58,124 bases of DNA from positions 1-58,124 of the forward strand of contig CALKPY010000061.1 of NCBI GenBank assembly GCA_937991435.1, read 5' to 3'. How positions within the stretch are numbered: the stretch's first letter is position 1; each line of letters opens with the position of its first letter. Shown piece by piece: positions 19,816 through 27,976 of the stretch. The stretch comes from an uncultured Acidimicrobiales bacterium. GTDB lineage: Bacteria > Actinomycetota > Acidimicrobiia > Acidimicrobiales > UBA10347. The position numbers were made by a program, and so were the translations under genes. Below the pieces are notes generated by a model. The model saw only the letters and a program-made list of their open reading frames with translations, made no database searches and was not told where the DNA came from.

Positions 19816-21768
19816 ATGAACCCACGTTTTTTGCTCGCTGCGTTGACGAATCCGTCTTCGTTCTGGTTTCTGTCGAAGAACGACGAAGGCGCCGACGACA
19901 ACCCGCCAGAGGGCGACACTGGCGTTGATCCCGTCGAGATGGTCACGTTCAGTTACGAAATCGCCGAAGATTTGACTGACCCCGAGTTCGATGTTGACGC
20001 GAACCTCGAGACGGCGATGGCTGCGTTCGCCGCTGAGTACGCGAAAGGCGATGACGCTGATGCTGTGGTTGCGTCCGCTATCGCTGATGATGTCGACAAG
20101 TTGCGTGCAGAGAAAGCTCGCCGCGACGCTGAGACTGCCGAAAAGCGTGCTGCGTTGGATGAGCGAGCCAAGAGCCTTGGTCTCGATGGTTCAGCCGGCG
20201 ACGACGAACCCGGCGCCGATGACGAGGGCGACAAGCCCGATTCAGATGTAGGCGCCGATGACGAGGGCGACAAGCCCGAAGCCAACACCGACGATGACAA
20301 CGCTGACAGCGGCGACCTGGAACCAAACCAAGCGCTGGCCGCAGCTGGCGCAGCACCCGGCAAGCGGACCCACACCGCCCCTGTCCGCACCCGTCCACGA
20401 GCACGACGCGCCCCGAAATCGGAGCAACTGCCGGACAACAACAACCAACCTGCAGAAAGTTTCCATGGTTGGACGATGGTCGCGAGCGCCGCGGACTACG
20501 CCGACCTTGGCGCCACCGGTAACGAGGACCGTGTGGACGGCCGCGTCACCACGCTCGCAGACGCCGCCGCAGGCGCAGTGAAATCGGCATCTGGGCTTAG
20601 TCGCCGTACGGGGTTCGCCACGCAAGCACAATTCCAGCTGTCCGTGCCTGACGACCACGATTTCACGAACAACCCCGAAGCGCTCCGCGACCACGCCGAC
20701 GACATCTCGAGCTACCCGATCGCACCAAAAGCATCAGATTTCGATGACTCAGGCGCTTTGATGGCTTCCGCTGCTTGCGGAATCATCGAACATGACTACT
20801 CGCTCTACAACGACAGCCGCACCGGCAAGCTGCTGAACCTGAACGTTCGCGTGTTCCCACGCGGAGCGCTCGAGCAGTGGCAGCCCACAACGTCGCTGTG
20901 CGACATCATCGATCAGCTTGCCGACAATGTGTCTTGCGATACCGACACGGTAAAGACCGAAGTCGAGTTGTCCTGCCCCGAGCCGATGGAAGTTTGCGAG
21001 ACGTGCGCCCGCTACTTGATCATCAAGCATGACAACTTCCGGTCGCGTTCCGATCAAGGCGAAATCGAGATCGAGTTCCGTAAGCATCTCGACGCCCACA
21101 TGGTCAATAAGCATCTCGACCACATGGGTGTGATCCTGAACGATCCGACGACGACACCGGTTGACATGACGGGTGGCGCCTATCCCGGGTCGATCGAGAA
21201 GGATCTGTGGGTACAGATCAGTTTGCAAGCGCAGAACATCCGCAAGGAACACTGCTTGCCGAACGACTACGCGATCCATTCGATTTTGCCGTGTTGGGCC
21301 GAGAACGCGATCCGTGATGCCACGGCGCGCGAGCATGGTTGCCACGCCGACGACGTGACCGACGCGATGATCCGTCGCTGCTTCGCGCGTCATGCGGGTT
21401 CCACGGTCGAGTTCATCGACTGGTGGCAGTGCCTTGATCCCGATGCGACGCAATACCCGAACTCGTTCGACATCTTGATGATGCCATCGGGTATCTGGTT
21501 CGAAGGTTCGCAGGGCGTGTTGAATCTTGGTAACGAGATCCGCGATTCGGTGAACAATGCGTTCAACTGTTTCACGTCGTTCACCGAGGATTTCTACACG
21601 ACGTGCCGCCGTAAGTACGGCGCTCGCCTTGTTCGGGTTTCGAATTGTGTGACTGGTTCGTCGCCTGAGCGGACGGTCATTCCGAAGTCGGATGTACCGG
21701 GTGTCGATTCGACGATCCGACCGACGTTCAGCCGGACCCCGACTAGGCGTCTCGCCGGGGTTAGCTGA
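19816..21768 (+). CDS. Major capsid protein with N-terminal scaffold-like domain
   Basis: A 650-residue protein from ATG 19816, much longer than a bare HK97-fold capsid subunit. The first ~210 residues are acidic, alanine-rich and coiled (AEKARRDAETAEKRAALDE), with two tandem GADDEGDKPD/E repeats, and end in a basic stretch (RTRPRARRAPK). This is typical of a fused delta/scaffold domain removed by the maturation protease. The rest (NVRVFPRGALEQWQPTT, HSILPCWAENAIRDATARE, DILMMPSGIWFEGSQGVLN) looks like the capsid body, with many cysteines. Major-capsid identity is inferred from size, position after the protease and the leader. Confidence 0.8.
   Translation: MNPRFLLAALTNPSSFWFLSKNDEGADDNPPEGDTGVDPVEMVTFSYEIAEDLTDPEFDVDANLETAMAAFAAEYAKGDDADAVVASAIADDVDKLRAEKARRDAETAEKRAALDERAKSLGLDGSAGDDEPGADDEGDKPDSDVGADDEGDKPEANTDDDNADSGDLEPNQALAAAGAAPGKRTHTAPVRTRPRARRAPKSEQLPDNNNQPAESFHGWTMVASAADYADLGATGNEDRVDGRVTTLADAAAGAVKSASGLSRRTGFATQAQFQLSVPDDHDFTNNPEALRDHADDISSYPIAPKASDFDDSGALMASAACGIIEHDYSLYNDSRTGKLLNLNVRVFPRGALEQWQPTTSLCDIIDQLADNVSCDTDTVKTEVELSCPEPMEVCETCARYLIIKHDNFRSRSDQGEIEIEFRKHLDAHMVNKHLDHMGVILNDPTTTPVDMTGGAYPGSIEKDLWVQISLQAQNIRKEHCLPNDYAIHSILPCWAENAIRDATAREHGCHADDVTDAMIRRCFARHAGSTVEFIDWWQCLDPDATQYPNSFDILMMPSGIWFEGSQGVLNLGNEIRDSVNNAFNCFTSFTEDFYTTCRRKYGARLVRVSNCVTGSSPERTVIPKSDVPGVDSTIRPTFSRTPTRRLAGVS
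20212..20279 (+). repeat. Tandem 39-bp repeat inside the capsid gene
   Basis: 29 bp are identical at 20212-20240 and 20251-20279 (period 39 bp, 13 codons), encoding GADDEGDKP twice in the acidic scaffold-like part. Confidence 0.85.
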
Positions 21769-21786
21769 TCGAACCCAAGATCGGTT

Positions 21787-21836
21787 CCGGGGTTTCTGGC
21801 AGTTGGGCAATGGGTGCGCGACTGTCAGAACCCCGG
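21787..21836 (+). terminator. Strong hairpin after the major capsid gene
   Basis: CCGGGGTTTCTGGCAGT (21787-21803) pairs with ACTGTCAGAACCCCGG (21821-21836), about 16 bp with one bulge and one G-U. No T-tract follows directly, so it may be an attenuator or mRNA stabiliser that sets capsid mRNA level rather than a full terminator. Confidence 0.6.
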
Positions 21837-21873
21837 GCTGTTAATTCGTCCGTGATCGCTTTTAGGAGTATCT

Positions 21874-22821
21874 GTGGCTTCACCACAAACAGTTCTGGTT
21901 GATGCGCCACCTAGGCGGCAACGCCCAACAGGGCTATTCAAATCGTTCCCGCCAGAGATCATGGTTCAGCCCAAGGAACGCAACGGCGTCGACTATTTCG
22001 AGATTTCTTGCGAGGGCCCGTCTGCGCATCAACGCGGCGGTGAGTGCCCGACCCCTGAGCGGGTAGAAAAGGACCAGGCGCACGCTCCTTATGTGTCGCA
22101 TGGGTCTTGTTTGAATCTGTCGCTGATCTCTGGTGTCAATTGCGAGACGGTCGGCGATCTCGCTCACCTTGACCATCGCAATCAGGCGTTGTTCGATGTC
22201 GCATCGGCGAAGCTGGTTAATGGTGCCGCGTACGCTCTTGGCCAAACGATGTCGACTGGGATGGCGTTCACGAACCAGGTCGACGAGGATGGTTGCCTCA
22301 CTGGTGAAACGGTGCCCGGTTGGCAGGTAGAAGATTGCCAGACCGGCGAACCTGCGACACCGTTCTGTCTGGTTGACCCTGAGATCCCTTGCGTTGACCC
22401 TGTTACGCCAACCGAGATGATTTCGTCGTTCGAAGGCCGGATCGGTGATTGCACTAACGGCCAACCCGTGATCTACCTGCCGGCGGTCATGGCTGCGTTG
22501 CTGGTCACGAAATGTGGTCCGGTTGTGCGGGTCGGCAATTCTCACGAGACGGCGGGGCTCGGGACGCCGGTTGTGTTCGGCTACGGGTTCATGGGCTGGT
22601 CACCGGAAGGCGAAGAACCCGAAGATGGTTGCGCTTGGGGATTCATGGGTGGCGCTCCAAGAATCCGTCGTGGCGGTCTCGACTCGGAAACTTTCGATCT
22701 TGACAGCACAGAGCACGTGAATGTCTACATGAACGATGCTCAGTTCTGGGTCGAAGAGGATTTCACGGTCGGTTTCGATCCCTGTTGCGGGGTCGCTCAG
22801 TATGTGAAGTTGTGTGGCTGA
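21874..22821 (+). CDS. Putative virion structural protein
   Basis: A 315-residue protein from GTG 21874, with AGGAG five bases upstream. It has many cysteines (ISCEGPSAHQRGGEC, GSCLNLSLISGVNCETVGD) and a beta-rich C-terminal half (VVFGYGFMGWSPEGEE). The segment LFDVASAKLVNGAAYALGQ and its position right after the major capsid protein suggest a head decoration or head-completion protein. Family not certain. Confidence 0.55.
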   Translation: MASPQTVLVDAPPRRQRPTGLFKSFPPEIMVQPKERNGVDYFEISCEGPSAHQRGGECPTPERVEKDQAHAPYVSHGSCLNLSLISGVNCETVGDLAHLDHRNQALFDVASAKLVNGAAYALGQTMSTGMAFTNQVDEDGCLTGETVPGWQVEDCQTGEPATPFCLVDPEIPCVDPVTPTEMISSFEGRIGDCTNGQPVIYLPAVMAALLVTKCGPVVRVGNSHETAGLGTPVVFGYGFMGWSPEGEEPEDGCAWGFMGGAPRIRRGGLDSETFDLDSTEHVNVYMNDAQFWVEEDFTVGFDPCCGVAQYVKLCG

Positions 22822-23863
22822 TATGCCTAAGTTGGTAGCGAAGTGCGCACCTGGCACAACTGGCACTGCCAGCGATCCGGTTGTTGTCACTGGCAAGGTC
22901 GAAGTTTGCGGTCCTGATGGTGGGCCAATCGAGGTCACTGGATCTGTCACTGCCACGTTGGCCGTGTCGCAGTTCGATGCCTTGTGCAAAAAGTTCGATT
23001 CTTTGAACCTTGTGTTCGCGAGTGGCGCCGTGCCGACCCCGTGGTGTGTGCCCGGGACCGGCGAACCGATCTACTTGTGTAAGAAGACCGACGCTGATGG
23101 CAATACGACGTACGTGTACCAAATCGTGCCCGAGGACGCTTCTGCTGCGATGGATTACGACGGTCCTCGCGAACGGTGCGAGGTCGCTACCGGGTTCAAG
23201 GTCGAAGCTGCGTGTTTCGACCATTGCATTTCGGGGATTGTGTGCGTTGACGACAACGCTGACATCGTGGCTTGGTCTTATGTGGATCCGGCTACGAACG
23301 TGCAGGTCAAGGGCACGGGCATGCCTACGGTGCCGGTTTCGATCGGCGGGGCGTGCCGTCCTGCGCGTAAGGAACGCAGAGCGGTGTGGGATCTCGACGA
23401 GAACGGGTGCCCGTTCCCGCTCGGCCTGTTCGATGTTCTGTGTTTCGGTCCGAAGCGCATGGCCTATGTGACCAACGAAGACGGCGTGACTGTTCTGGTC
23501 GACATCGACTTGGAGTACCCCGGTGCGATGGTCGTTGACCCTGACACCGGGTTCTGTTCGTGCACGATGTGTCTGGTGCCTAAGAAGGCGTTCTACGATG
23601 TCGGCGAACTTTCAGGGCTGATGGTCTGGTGGGCTGGCGATGCCACGGATTGCGATGCGCCGTTCGAGCCAGTCACCGTCACCTACGGCGACCCGAATAT
23701 CGAGGGTGACGCCGTGACTTGCGAAATCAACCCTGATGACCCGCCGTTCAATTTGCCGCTTGCCGGTTCTGATTGCGGTAGTTCGACTAACACCAAACAG
23801 GTCACGATCACGGGGCCTGCCGGCGTTCGTGCGTGGGCCCATGAAGCTACGGAGGTCTGCTGA
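22814..23863 (+). CDS. Putative cysteine-rich virion structural protein
   Basis: A 349-residue protein; GTG 22814 overlaps the previous stop by eight bases, and ATG 22823 is the alternative start. An N-terminal beta module (VVVTGKVEVCGPDGGPIEVTG) precedes an amphipathic helix (AVSQFDALCKKFDSLN), then repeated beta segments with about 20 cysteines. Similar N-terminal arrangements occur in the next gene. Part of the capsid/tail appendage block; exact role unknown. Confidence 0.5.
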   Translation: MADMPKLVAKCAPGTTGTASDPVVVTGKVEVCGPDGGPIEVTGSVTATLAVSQFDALCKKFDSLNLVFASGAVPTPWCVPGTGEPIYLCKKTDADGNTTYVYQIVPEDASAAMDYDGPRERCEVATGFKVEAACFDHCISGIVCVDDNADIVAWSYVDPATNVQVKGTGMPTVPVSIGGACRPARKERRAVWDLDENGCPFPLGLFDVLCFGPKRMAYVTNEDGVTVLVDIDLEYPGAMVVDPDTGFCSCTMCLVPKKAFYDVGELSGLMVWWAGDATDCDAPFEPVTVTYGDPNIEGDAVTCEINPDDPPFNLPLAGSDCGSSTNTKQVTITGPAGVRAWAHEATEVC

Positions 23864-23864
23864 T

Positions 23865-24773
23865 ATGGCAGGTTGTTTTTTGACGTTTGAACAGATTTGC
23901 GCGCTGATCGATAAGAAGATGGCTGCGCTAGTTGACCTTGGGATGGTGAAATTGGGGCAGGGTGACACGTTGCCCGAGAACGTCACCAACGTTCCGTTGA
24001 TTGTTCAAACACCTGGCGGTCAGGTCACGGTCCCTGCCGGCGGCGAGTTGCCTGCGGACATGATCGGGTGTGTGTTCGTTGATCCTGACGAACCGGGCGC
24101 AGCGATTTATGTGACTACTGATCCTGCTTCGTGTTGCCTTAGTTGGTGTGTGGTTGATGCTGATGGGGTGAAGTGGGAAGCGTTCATGGAGAACGGTGTG
24201 GTTACGTTCTTTGGTCCTTCCGGGATTGAGGGCACACCTACTGGCGATGTTGAGTTTTGTGCATCTGAATCGACAGTGGATGCATCCCCGAACTATCAAG
24301 AATGCATTCCGCTTCAGGTCTTGGTCGGACCACCATCAACGTGGACGGTCCCGCCCCTACCCACATCCATAAACCAGTGGATGGATCTTGTGGTATTCAC
24401 ATTTGCCCCCATCGTCAACAACAGCACTTGCGTGTTGACGGTCGATTACACCGTTTCAATTTCAGGACTTGACATCATCATTCCAGCCGGTTTGGCGGGC
24501 GGGCTCTTTACCGACATCGGGTCCGTTGAGGGTGGGGAAGTCCGAGCGCAGGGCACGCGGTATGCCAACGGTGACCGCGATGAGCCGTTTGGGTCTAGCG
24601 CTTCGGCTCGACGTGTGTGCGTTGACCTTCAGCCCGGCGAGGAAATAACGCCATCAGGGCGAATACGGTTTTTCTACAACCAGGGTGGTCCGATGTTCGA
24701 AAGGTTCGGTTCTGCGGCCGTGCCAGTTGCGACAATGGAAGGCCACTTCCACTACAAAGGGGAACCAAAGTGA
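23865..24773 (+). CDS. Putative cysteine-rich virion structural protein
   Basis: A 302-residue protein from ATG 23865 with GGAGG nine bases upstream. It begins with a short helix (FEQICALIDKKMAALVDLG), then LIVQTPGGQVTVPAGGE, a cysteine-rich beta region (ASCCLSWCVVDADG), and a C-terminal beta domain of jelly-roll character (TCVLTVDYTVSISGLDIII). The domain order suggests an appendage protein. Function inferred from context only. Confidence 0.5.
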   Translation: MAGCFLTFEQICALIDKKMAALVDLGMVKLGQGDTLPENVTNVPLIVQTPGGQVTVPAGGELPADMIGCVFVDPDEPGAAIYVTTDPASCCLSWCVVDADGVKWEAFMENGVVTFFGPSGIEGTPTGDVEFCASESTVDASPNYQECIPLQVLVGPPSTWTVPPLPTSINQWMDLVVFTFAPIVNNSTCVLTVDYTVSISGLDIIIPAGLAGGLFTDIGSVEGGEVRAQGTRYANGDRDEPFGSSASARRVCVDLQPGEEITPSGRIRFFYNQGGPMFERFGSAAVPVATMEGHFHYKGEPK

Positions 24774-24925
24774 GTAAAGAACTGCTTTTTGGTCGCTCTG
24801 AAAGCGGAATGCTTTTCAGGTCAACCGGATCGACTCTGCCATCTGGCTTCGATGTCATATCCGCCGACGAGTACAACGCAGCACTGGTAGAAATCGGTGA
24901 CGATGCGTTGGATCTAACCGTATGA
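24770..24925 (+). CDS. Small hypothetical protein
   Basis: A 51-residue protein from GTG 24770, overlapping the previous TGA, beginning MSKELLFGRSESGMLFRS. Overlaps on both sides place it in the structural operon. Not recognised. Confidence 0.5.
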   Translation: MSKELLFGRSESGMLFRSTGSTLPSGFDVISADEYNAALVEIGDDALDLTV

Positions 24926-25368
24926 GCGGTTGCACGAATCGTGGTTGCGTTGAGGACGAGAACGGAACCCAATTCCTGTCCGTACGGGAAGCTGACGGAA
25001 CGATCACCTACCGCAACGCCGACGGCACCATCGGCACGCCCGTAGGCGAAGTCGTCTGGTGCGGCACGAGCGACGGCCCGAGCGACCCTGAGCCGACCGA
25101 CTACTACGGGACGTTTGTTGACGCTGCGAACCCGTCCACGAACATTGACCCTGTGCCTTACCCGAACGTGGCGTGGGATCCTACGGTTGCGAATCCCTCG
25201 GTGCCGCTGGCTGATGCTCAGGCGTTGGCCGATGCGATCGCAGGGTTCTACAACATCACTGGCGATTACTACGTGACTGGGCCGGATCATCCGACGAATC
25301 CGTCTTCGTTCTGTTGGAATGACCCTGACCCTGATGTTGGGTTCCCGTTCTTTCTAACCCTGCTCTGA
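24922..25368 (+). CDS. Putative virion-associated protein
   Basis: A 148-residue acidic protein with an N-terminal beta segment repeating short motifs (TITYRNADGTIGTPVGEVVW) and later YNITGDYYVTGPDHP. The pattern TGDYYVTGP is typical of small beta-structured phage virion proteins. ATG overlaps the previous TGA. Confidence 0.5.
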   Translation: MSGCTNRGCVEDENGTQFLSVREADGTITYRNADGTIGTPVGEVVWCGTSDGPSDPEPTDYYGTFVDAANPSTNIDPVPYPNVAWDPTVANPSVPLADAQALADAIAGFYNITGDYYVTGPDHPTNPSSFCWNDPDPDVGFPFFLTLL

Positions 25369-25413
25369 TCGCACCCGCAACCACACCAAATGAAATCGAG
25401 AGATAAGAGAGTT

Positions 25414-25830
25414 ATGACAAGGGTATTGAACAAGATCCTGTGCTTGCTGCAGAACATGTTGGGCGGTCAGATCGAAGGGTGCTTGGAAGACGGCACCCGT
25501 GTTACGGGCATCGTGAAAGTCACCGCGGGCGAAAGGGGGATCACGAAAGAGATTTTGTGGTGTGCGTGGGGGTCGACAGTCCCGTTGGGAACGCAGCCCG
25601 AGGATGGGGCTGTGGCGCCTTGTCCCGACCCGCAGTACACGCTGGGCGAAGCCTGCTGCGCCGCCACCACGGTCGTTGACGACATCACCTATCCGCCGCA
25701 ACTGTGGTGGCCACGATACGACCTATCGATTGCACCGCCAGCAAATATTCTGATCGGGTACGTCAACGCAGCCGGCGATGTGGCACCGTCCATCACACTC
25801 TCGGATAACCCCGAAGAAGATTGCTGCTGA
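25414..25830 (+). CDS. Putative virion-associated protein
   Basis: A 138-residue protein. ATG 25414 is preferred to the upstream in-frame ATG 25390 because only it has a purine-rich ribosome site (AAGAGA). The N-terminal helix (LNKILCLLQNMLGGQIEG) is followed by a beta-rich, cysteine-containing body (GEACCAATTVVDDI). Similar in layout to neighbouring appendage genes. Confidence 0.5.
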   Translation: MTRVLNKILCLLQNMLGGQIEGCLEDGTRVTGIVKVTAGERGITKEILWCAWGSTVPLGTQPEDGAVAPCPDPQYTLGEACCAATTVVDDITYPPQLWWPRYDLSIAPPANILIGYVNAAGDVAPSITLSDNPEEDCC

Positions 25831-25836
25831 ACTGAC

Positions 25837-26727
25837 ATGACCAAAGCGTTGCTTCGGCTTTACAAAGCCATCAAATCGCTCACCGATGCCATATCCACGG
25901 TCGTGGAAATCCTGTCCGTGCAGGTCTGCTGGTGCTACACGATCGAGCTGACCGGGCGTGCACGTGCGACGGCCACGAACCTTTCGTGGGGTGGGATCAC
26001 TGGCGCCGATTGGGATGAGTTCGAAGCAGCTTTGGTCGCGGCCGGGTACACGGTGAGGCTGGCTGATGATGGGACTTCTGAACCGCCAACGGTCGTGTGT
26101 GGCCAGACGAAAGTCGCCGGCGAATTGGTCTACGTGGTTGGCCGTCAGACTTTCGCGGTGGTTCCTGATGAGCACCCGGAGCGGTGCTGTTGCGACCCGC
26201 ATGACCCTTTGCTTTACGGCAAGGTGTGCGAGATCGCCGAGCATCTTTCTGGTCCTGGGTGCGAGACGTTTGGCGAAACAGTGGAACGTCCATCTGATCT
26301 GTCCACAGGTTGGACTAATCAGGTGATCACGGGGACAATCCCGACTGACATGGTTTGCGTGACGGTTACGGCTGCGACGGGCAACACGCCACAGATGATC
26401 GGCTTGAACAGCGACCCGAGTACTGACGCCAGTTTCCAAAGCATCGATTACGCGTTCTACGTCTACCAGGCGAACAACTCGCAGATTTTGCAAATCCGCG
26501 AGTCGGGCGGGTTCGTTCTGAACGTGCCCGGTGGGTGGGCGATCGGCGACGATCTTTGCATCGTCCGTGACCCCGCAACGGGCGTTGTCACCTACTCAGT
26601 GAATGGCACCGTTGTTCACACATCGGCAGTCAATTCGACAGATGATCTGTTTGTCGATTCGTCGTTCTACTTCGCTAACGGGTTCTGGGGCACTGGTTCA
26701 ATCACTATGGAGGTCACGACATGTTGA
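25837..26727 (+). CDS. Putative appendage protein with C-terminal lectin-like domain
   Basis: A 296-residue protein. The N-terminal half is helical, then cysteine-rich (VCWCYTIELTG, ERCCCDPHD). The C-terminal ~130 residues (YVYQANNSQILQIRESGGF, GWAIGDDLCIVRDPATGVVT, YSVNGTVVHTS) resemble concanavalin-like sandwich domains used in tail or capsid fibres to bind glycans. Host-surface binding is therefore plausible, by analogy. Confidence 0.55.
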   Translation: MTKALLRLYKAIKSLTDAISTVVEILSVQVCWCYTIELTGRARATATNLSWGGITGADWDEFEAALVAAGYTVRLADDGTSEPPTVVCGQTKVAGELVYVVGRQTFAVVPDEHPERCCCDPHDPLLYGKVCEIAEHLSGPGCETFGETVERPSDLSTGWTNQVITGTIPTDMVCVTVTAATGNTPQMIGLNSDPSTDASFQSIDYAFYVYQANNSQILQIRESGGFVLNVPGGWAIGDDLCIVRDPATGVVTYSVNGTVVHTSAVNSTDDLFVDSSFYFANGFWGTGSITMEVTTC

Positions 26728-26912
26728 GCGCAGACGACCCGACAGTGGTCTTGCTGGCCGGCACGATCGATGATCTTGCCGTGTTCACCGTGGGTGACCT
26801 GAAGCAACTAGCGGAAGCGCTCGGGTTGGGTGACCGTGGGAAGCTGACCACGAAACCGAAATTGGTGAAAGCAATCGGCGCGGCAGTTGCAGCGGCGAGC
26901 GACGGCACCTGA
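26721..26912 (+). CDS. Small SAP-like domain protein
   Basis: A 63-residue protein; after a short strand comes FTVGDLKQLAEALGLGDRG followed by KLVKAIGAAV, a helix-turn-helix pair like a SAP or rho-N motif. Such modules bind DNA or other proteins; in virion operons they often mark small head proteins. It overlaps the previous gene by seven bases. A 103-base gap follows before the next gene. Confidence 0.55.
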   Translation: MLSADDPTVVLLAGTIDDLAVFTVGDLKQLAEALGLGDRGKLTTKPKLVKAIGAAVAAASDGT

Positions 26913-27015
26913 TTTCTGGCTTGTACGTGGAACACGGTTCTGACGTGACACAATGAACGGGCACCCATTGCTCGGAATCCAAAACAATACCCGTGACACA
27001 TAGGAGGTCTGGGCG

Positions 27016-27135
27016 ATGGCAAAAGTACGCAAGCCGGTGAGTAAGCGCACCAAAGATGAGTTGGCGCGCCGTGGCCGAATCCACGGCGCGAAGCAGAACA
27101 CATCCGGCCGTTTCCCCGTTGCTAAGGAGGGGTGA
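27016..27135 (+). CDS. Small basic protein
   Basis: A 39-residue basic protein (MAKVRKPVSKRTKDELARRG) from ATG 27016, with a very strong Shine-Dalgarno (TAGGAGGT). The 103-bp gap upstream probably holds a promoter, though no consensus boxes are convincing. Its TGA overlaps the ATG of the tail-tube candidate. Confidence 0.5.
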   Translation: MAKVRKPVSKRTKDELARRGRIHGAKQNTSGRFPVAKEG

Positions 27136-27887
27136 TGGCTGCTGATTGCCCGAAGCCCATTTATGGGTGCGCCTTGGATTTCTTGCTGCTTCATTGCGGT
27201 AAGCCTGTCGCTGGCGGTGATACCCATTTGGAGATCGGTTCGTTTGTTCGGGTCCGGTTGACGCCTGTCTACAAAGAGGGCACGCCGGTCGAGTTGACTG
27301 ACGCGAAAGGCCGGCCTTGTGTCGATGAGCCTGCGTGCAAGTACCTGACTCACTACGACATCGAAATCGAGTTGTGTGGTCTGGCTGCTGCTCACGTTGC
27401 TTGGTTGCCGAATGGTCGTCTCACTTCGAATGGTGGCGCTTCGTTCGGTACCCGAACTGATTGCGGGCAGGTGTTCGCGATGCGTATTTGGCAGGAGTTG
27501 GCTGGTTCGTCTCGCAAGGTTTGCGATGACGGCGAGGAAGAGTGGATGGTTCATTGGTTGCCGTGCACCACGAATTGGTGTCTGTCGAGCGATTTCGAAA
27601 TCGCTGACGGTGTTGTGACCAGTGGAACTCTCACTGGCACAGCGTTGCCGAACGGCGGCGCGTTCGGCGCCGATGGTCTCGGGTTCTGGGGCGAGTATCC
27701 CAAGTCTGACGATGGCGGGTTGCCTGCTTCGGAGATCCACGCTTATGAGTGTGTGAATGTTCCGCCGCCTGAGCCTGAGAATTGTCAACTGAAGGGTTAC
27801 TTCGTGAAGAAGGAAACCGCAGAGGACAAGGCGACCAAGGCGGGCAAGGCGGGCAAGACGGCTGAAAAGGAATTGGTTTCGGTCTGA
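27135..27887 (+). CDS. Putative major tail (tube) protein
   Basis: A 250-residue beta-rich protein from ATG 27135 (GTG 27132 is also in frame), with GGAGGGG directly upstream. Features: DTHLEIGSFVRVRLTPVYKE, KYLTHYDIEIELCGLAAAH, ASEIHAYECVNVPPPEPEN, and a lysine/alanine tail. Its size, strong ribosome site, own upstream gap and a terminator-like hairpin after it fit a highly expressed tail-tube protein upstream of the chaperones and tape measure. The call is contextual. Confidence 0.5.
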   Translation: MAADCPKPIYGCALDFLLLHCGKPVAGGDTHLEIGSFVRVRLTPVYKEGTPVELTDAKGRPCVDEPACKYLTHYDIEIELCGLAAAHVAWLPNGRLTSNGGASFGTRTDCGQVFAMRIWQELAGSSRKVCDDGEEEWMVHWLPCTTNWCLSSDFEIADGVVTSGTLTGTALPNGGAFGADGLGFWGEYPKSDDGGLPASEIHAYECVNVPPPEPENCQLKGYFVKKETAEDKATKAGKAGKTAEKELVSV

Positions 27888-27923
27888 TACCTGGCCCATT
27901 TCCATCTTGAAATCAACATGAGT

Positions 27924-27956
27924 CGTGGCCGATCCCATATTCTGGGGTCGGCCACG
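27924..27956 (+). terminator. Terminator-like hairpin after the tail-tube candidate
   Basis: CGTGGCCGATCCC (27924-27936) pairs with GGGGTCGGCCACG (27944-27956): nine perfect pairs plus a CCC/GGG extension across a mismatch, seven-base loop. No T-tract, so it may reduce rather than stop read-through. Confidence 0.6.
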
Positions 27957-27976
27957 CTCGCGTCTCGGAGACTTCG

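Noticed and set aside
19953-20444. Minus-strand serine-rich frame opposite the capsid gene
   Set aside because: Mirror of the Ala/Asp/Glu-rich scaffold-like segment; the + strand frame has the ribosome site and the domain evidence.
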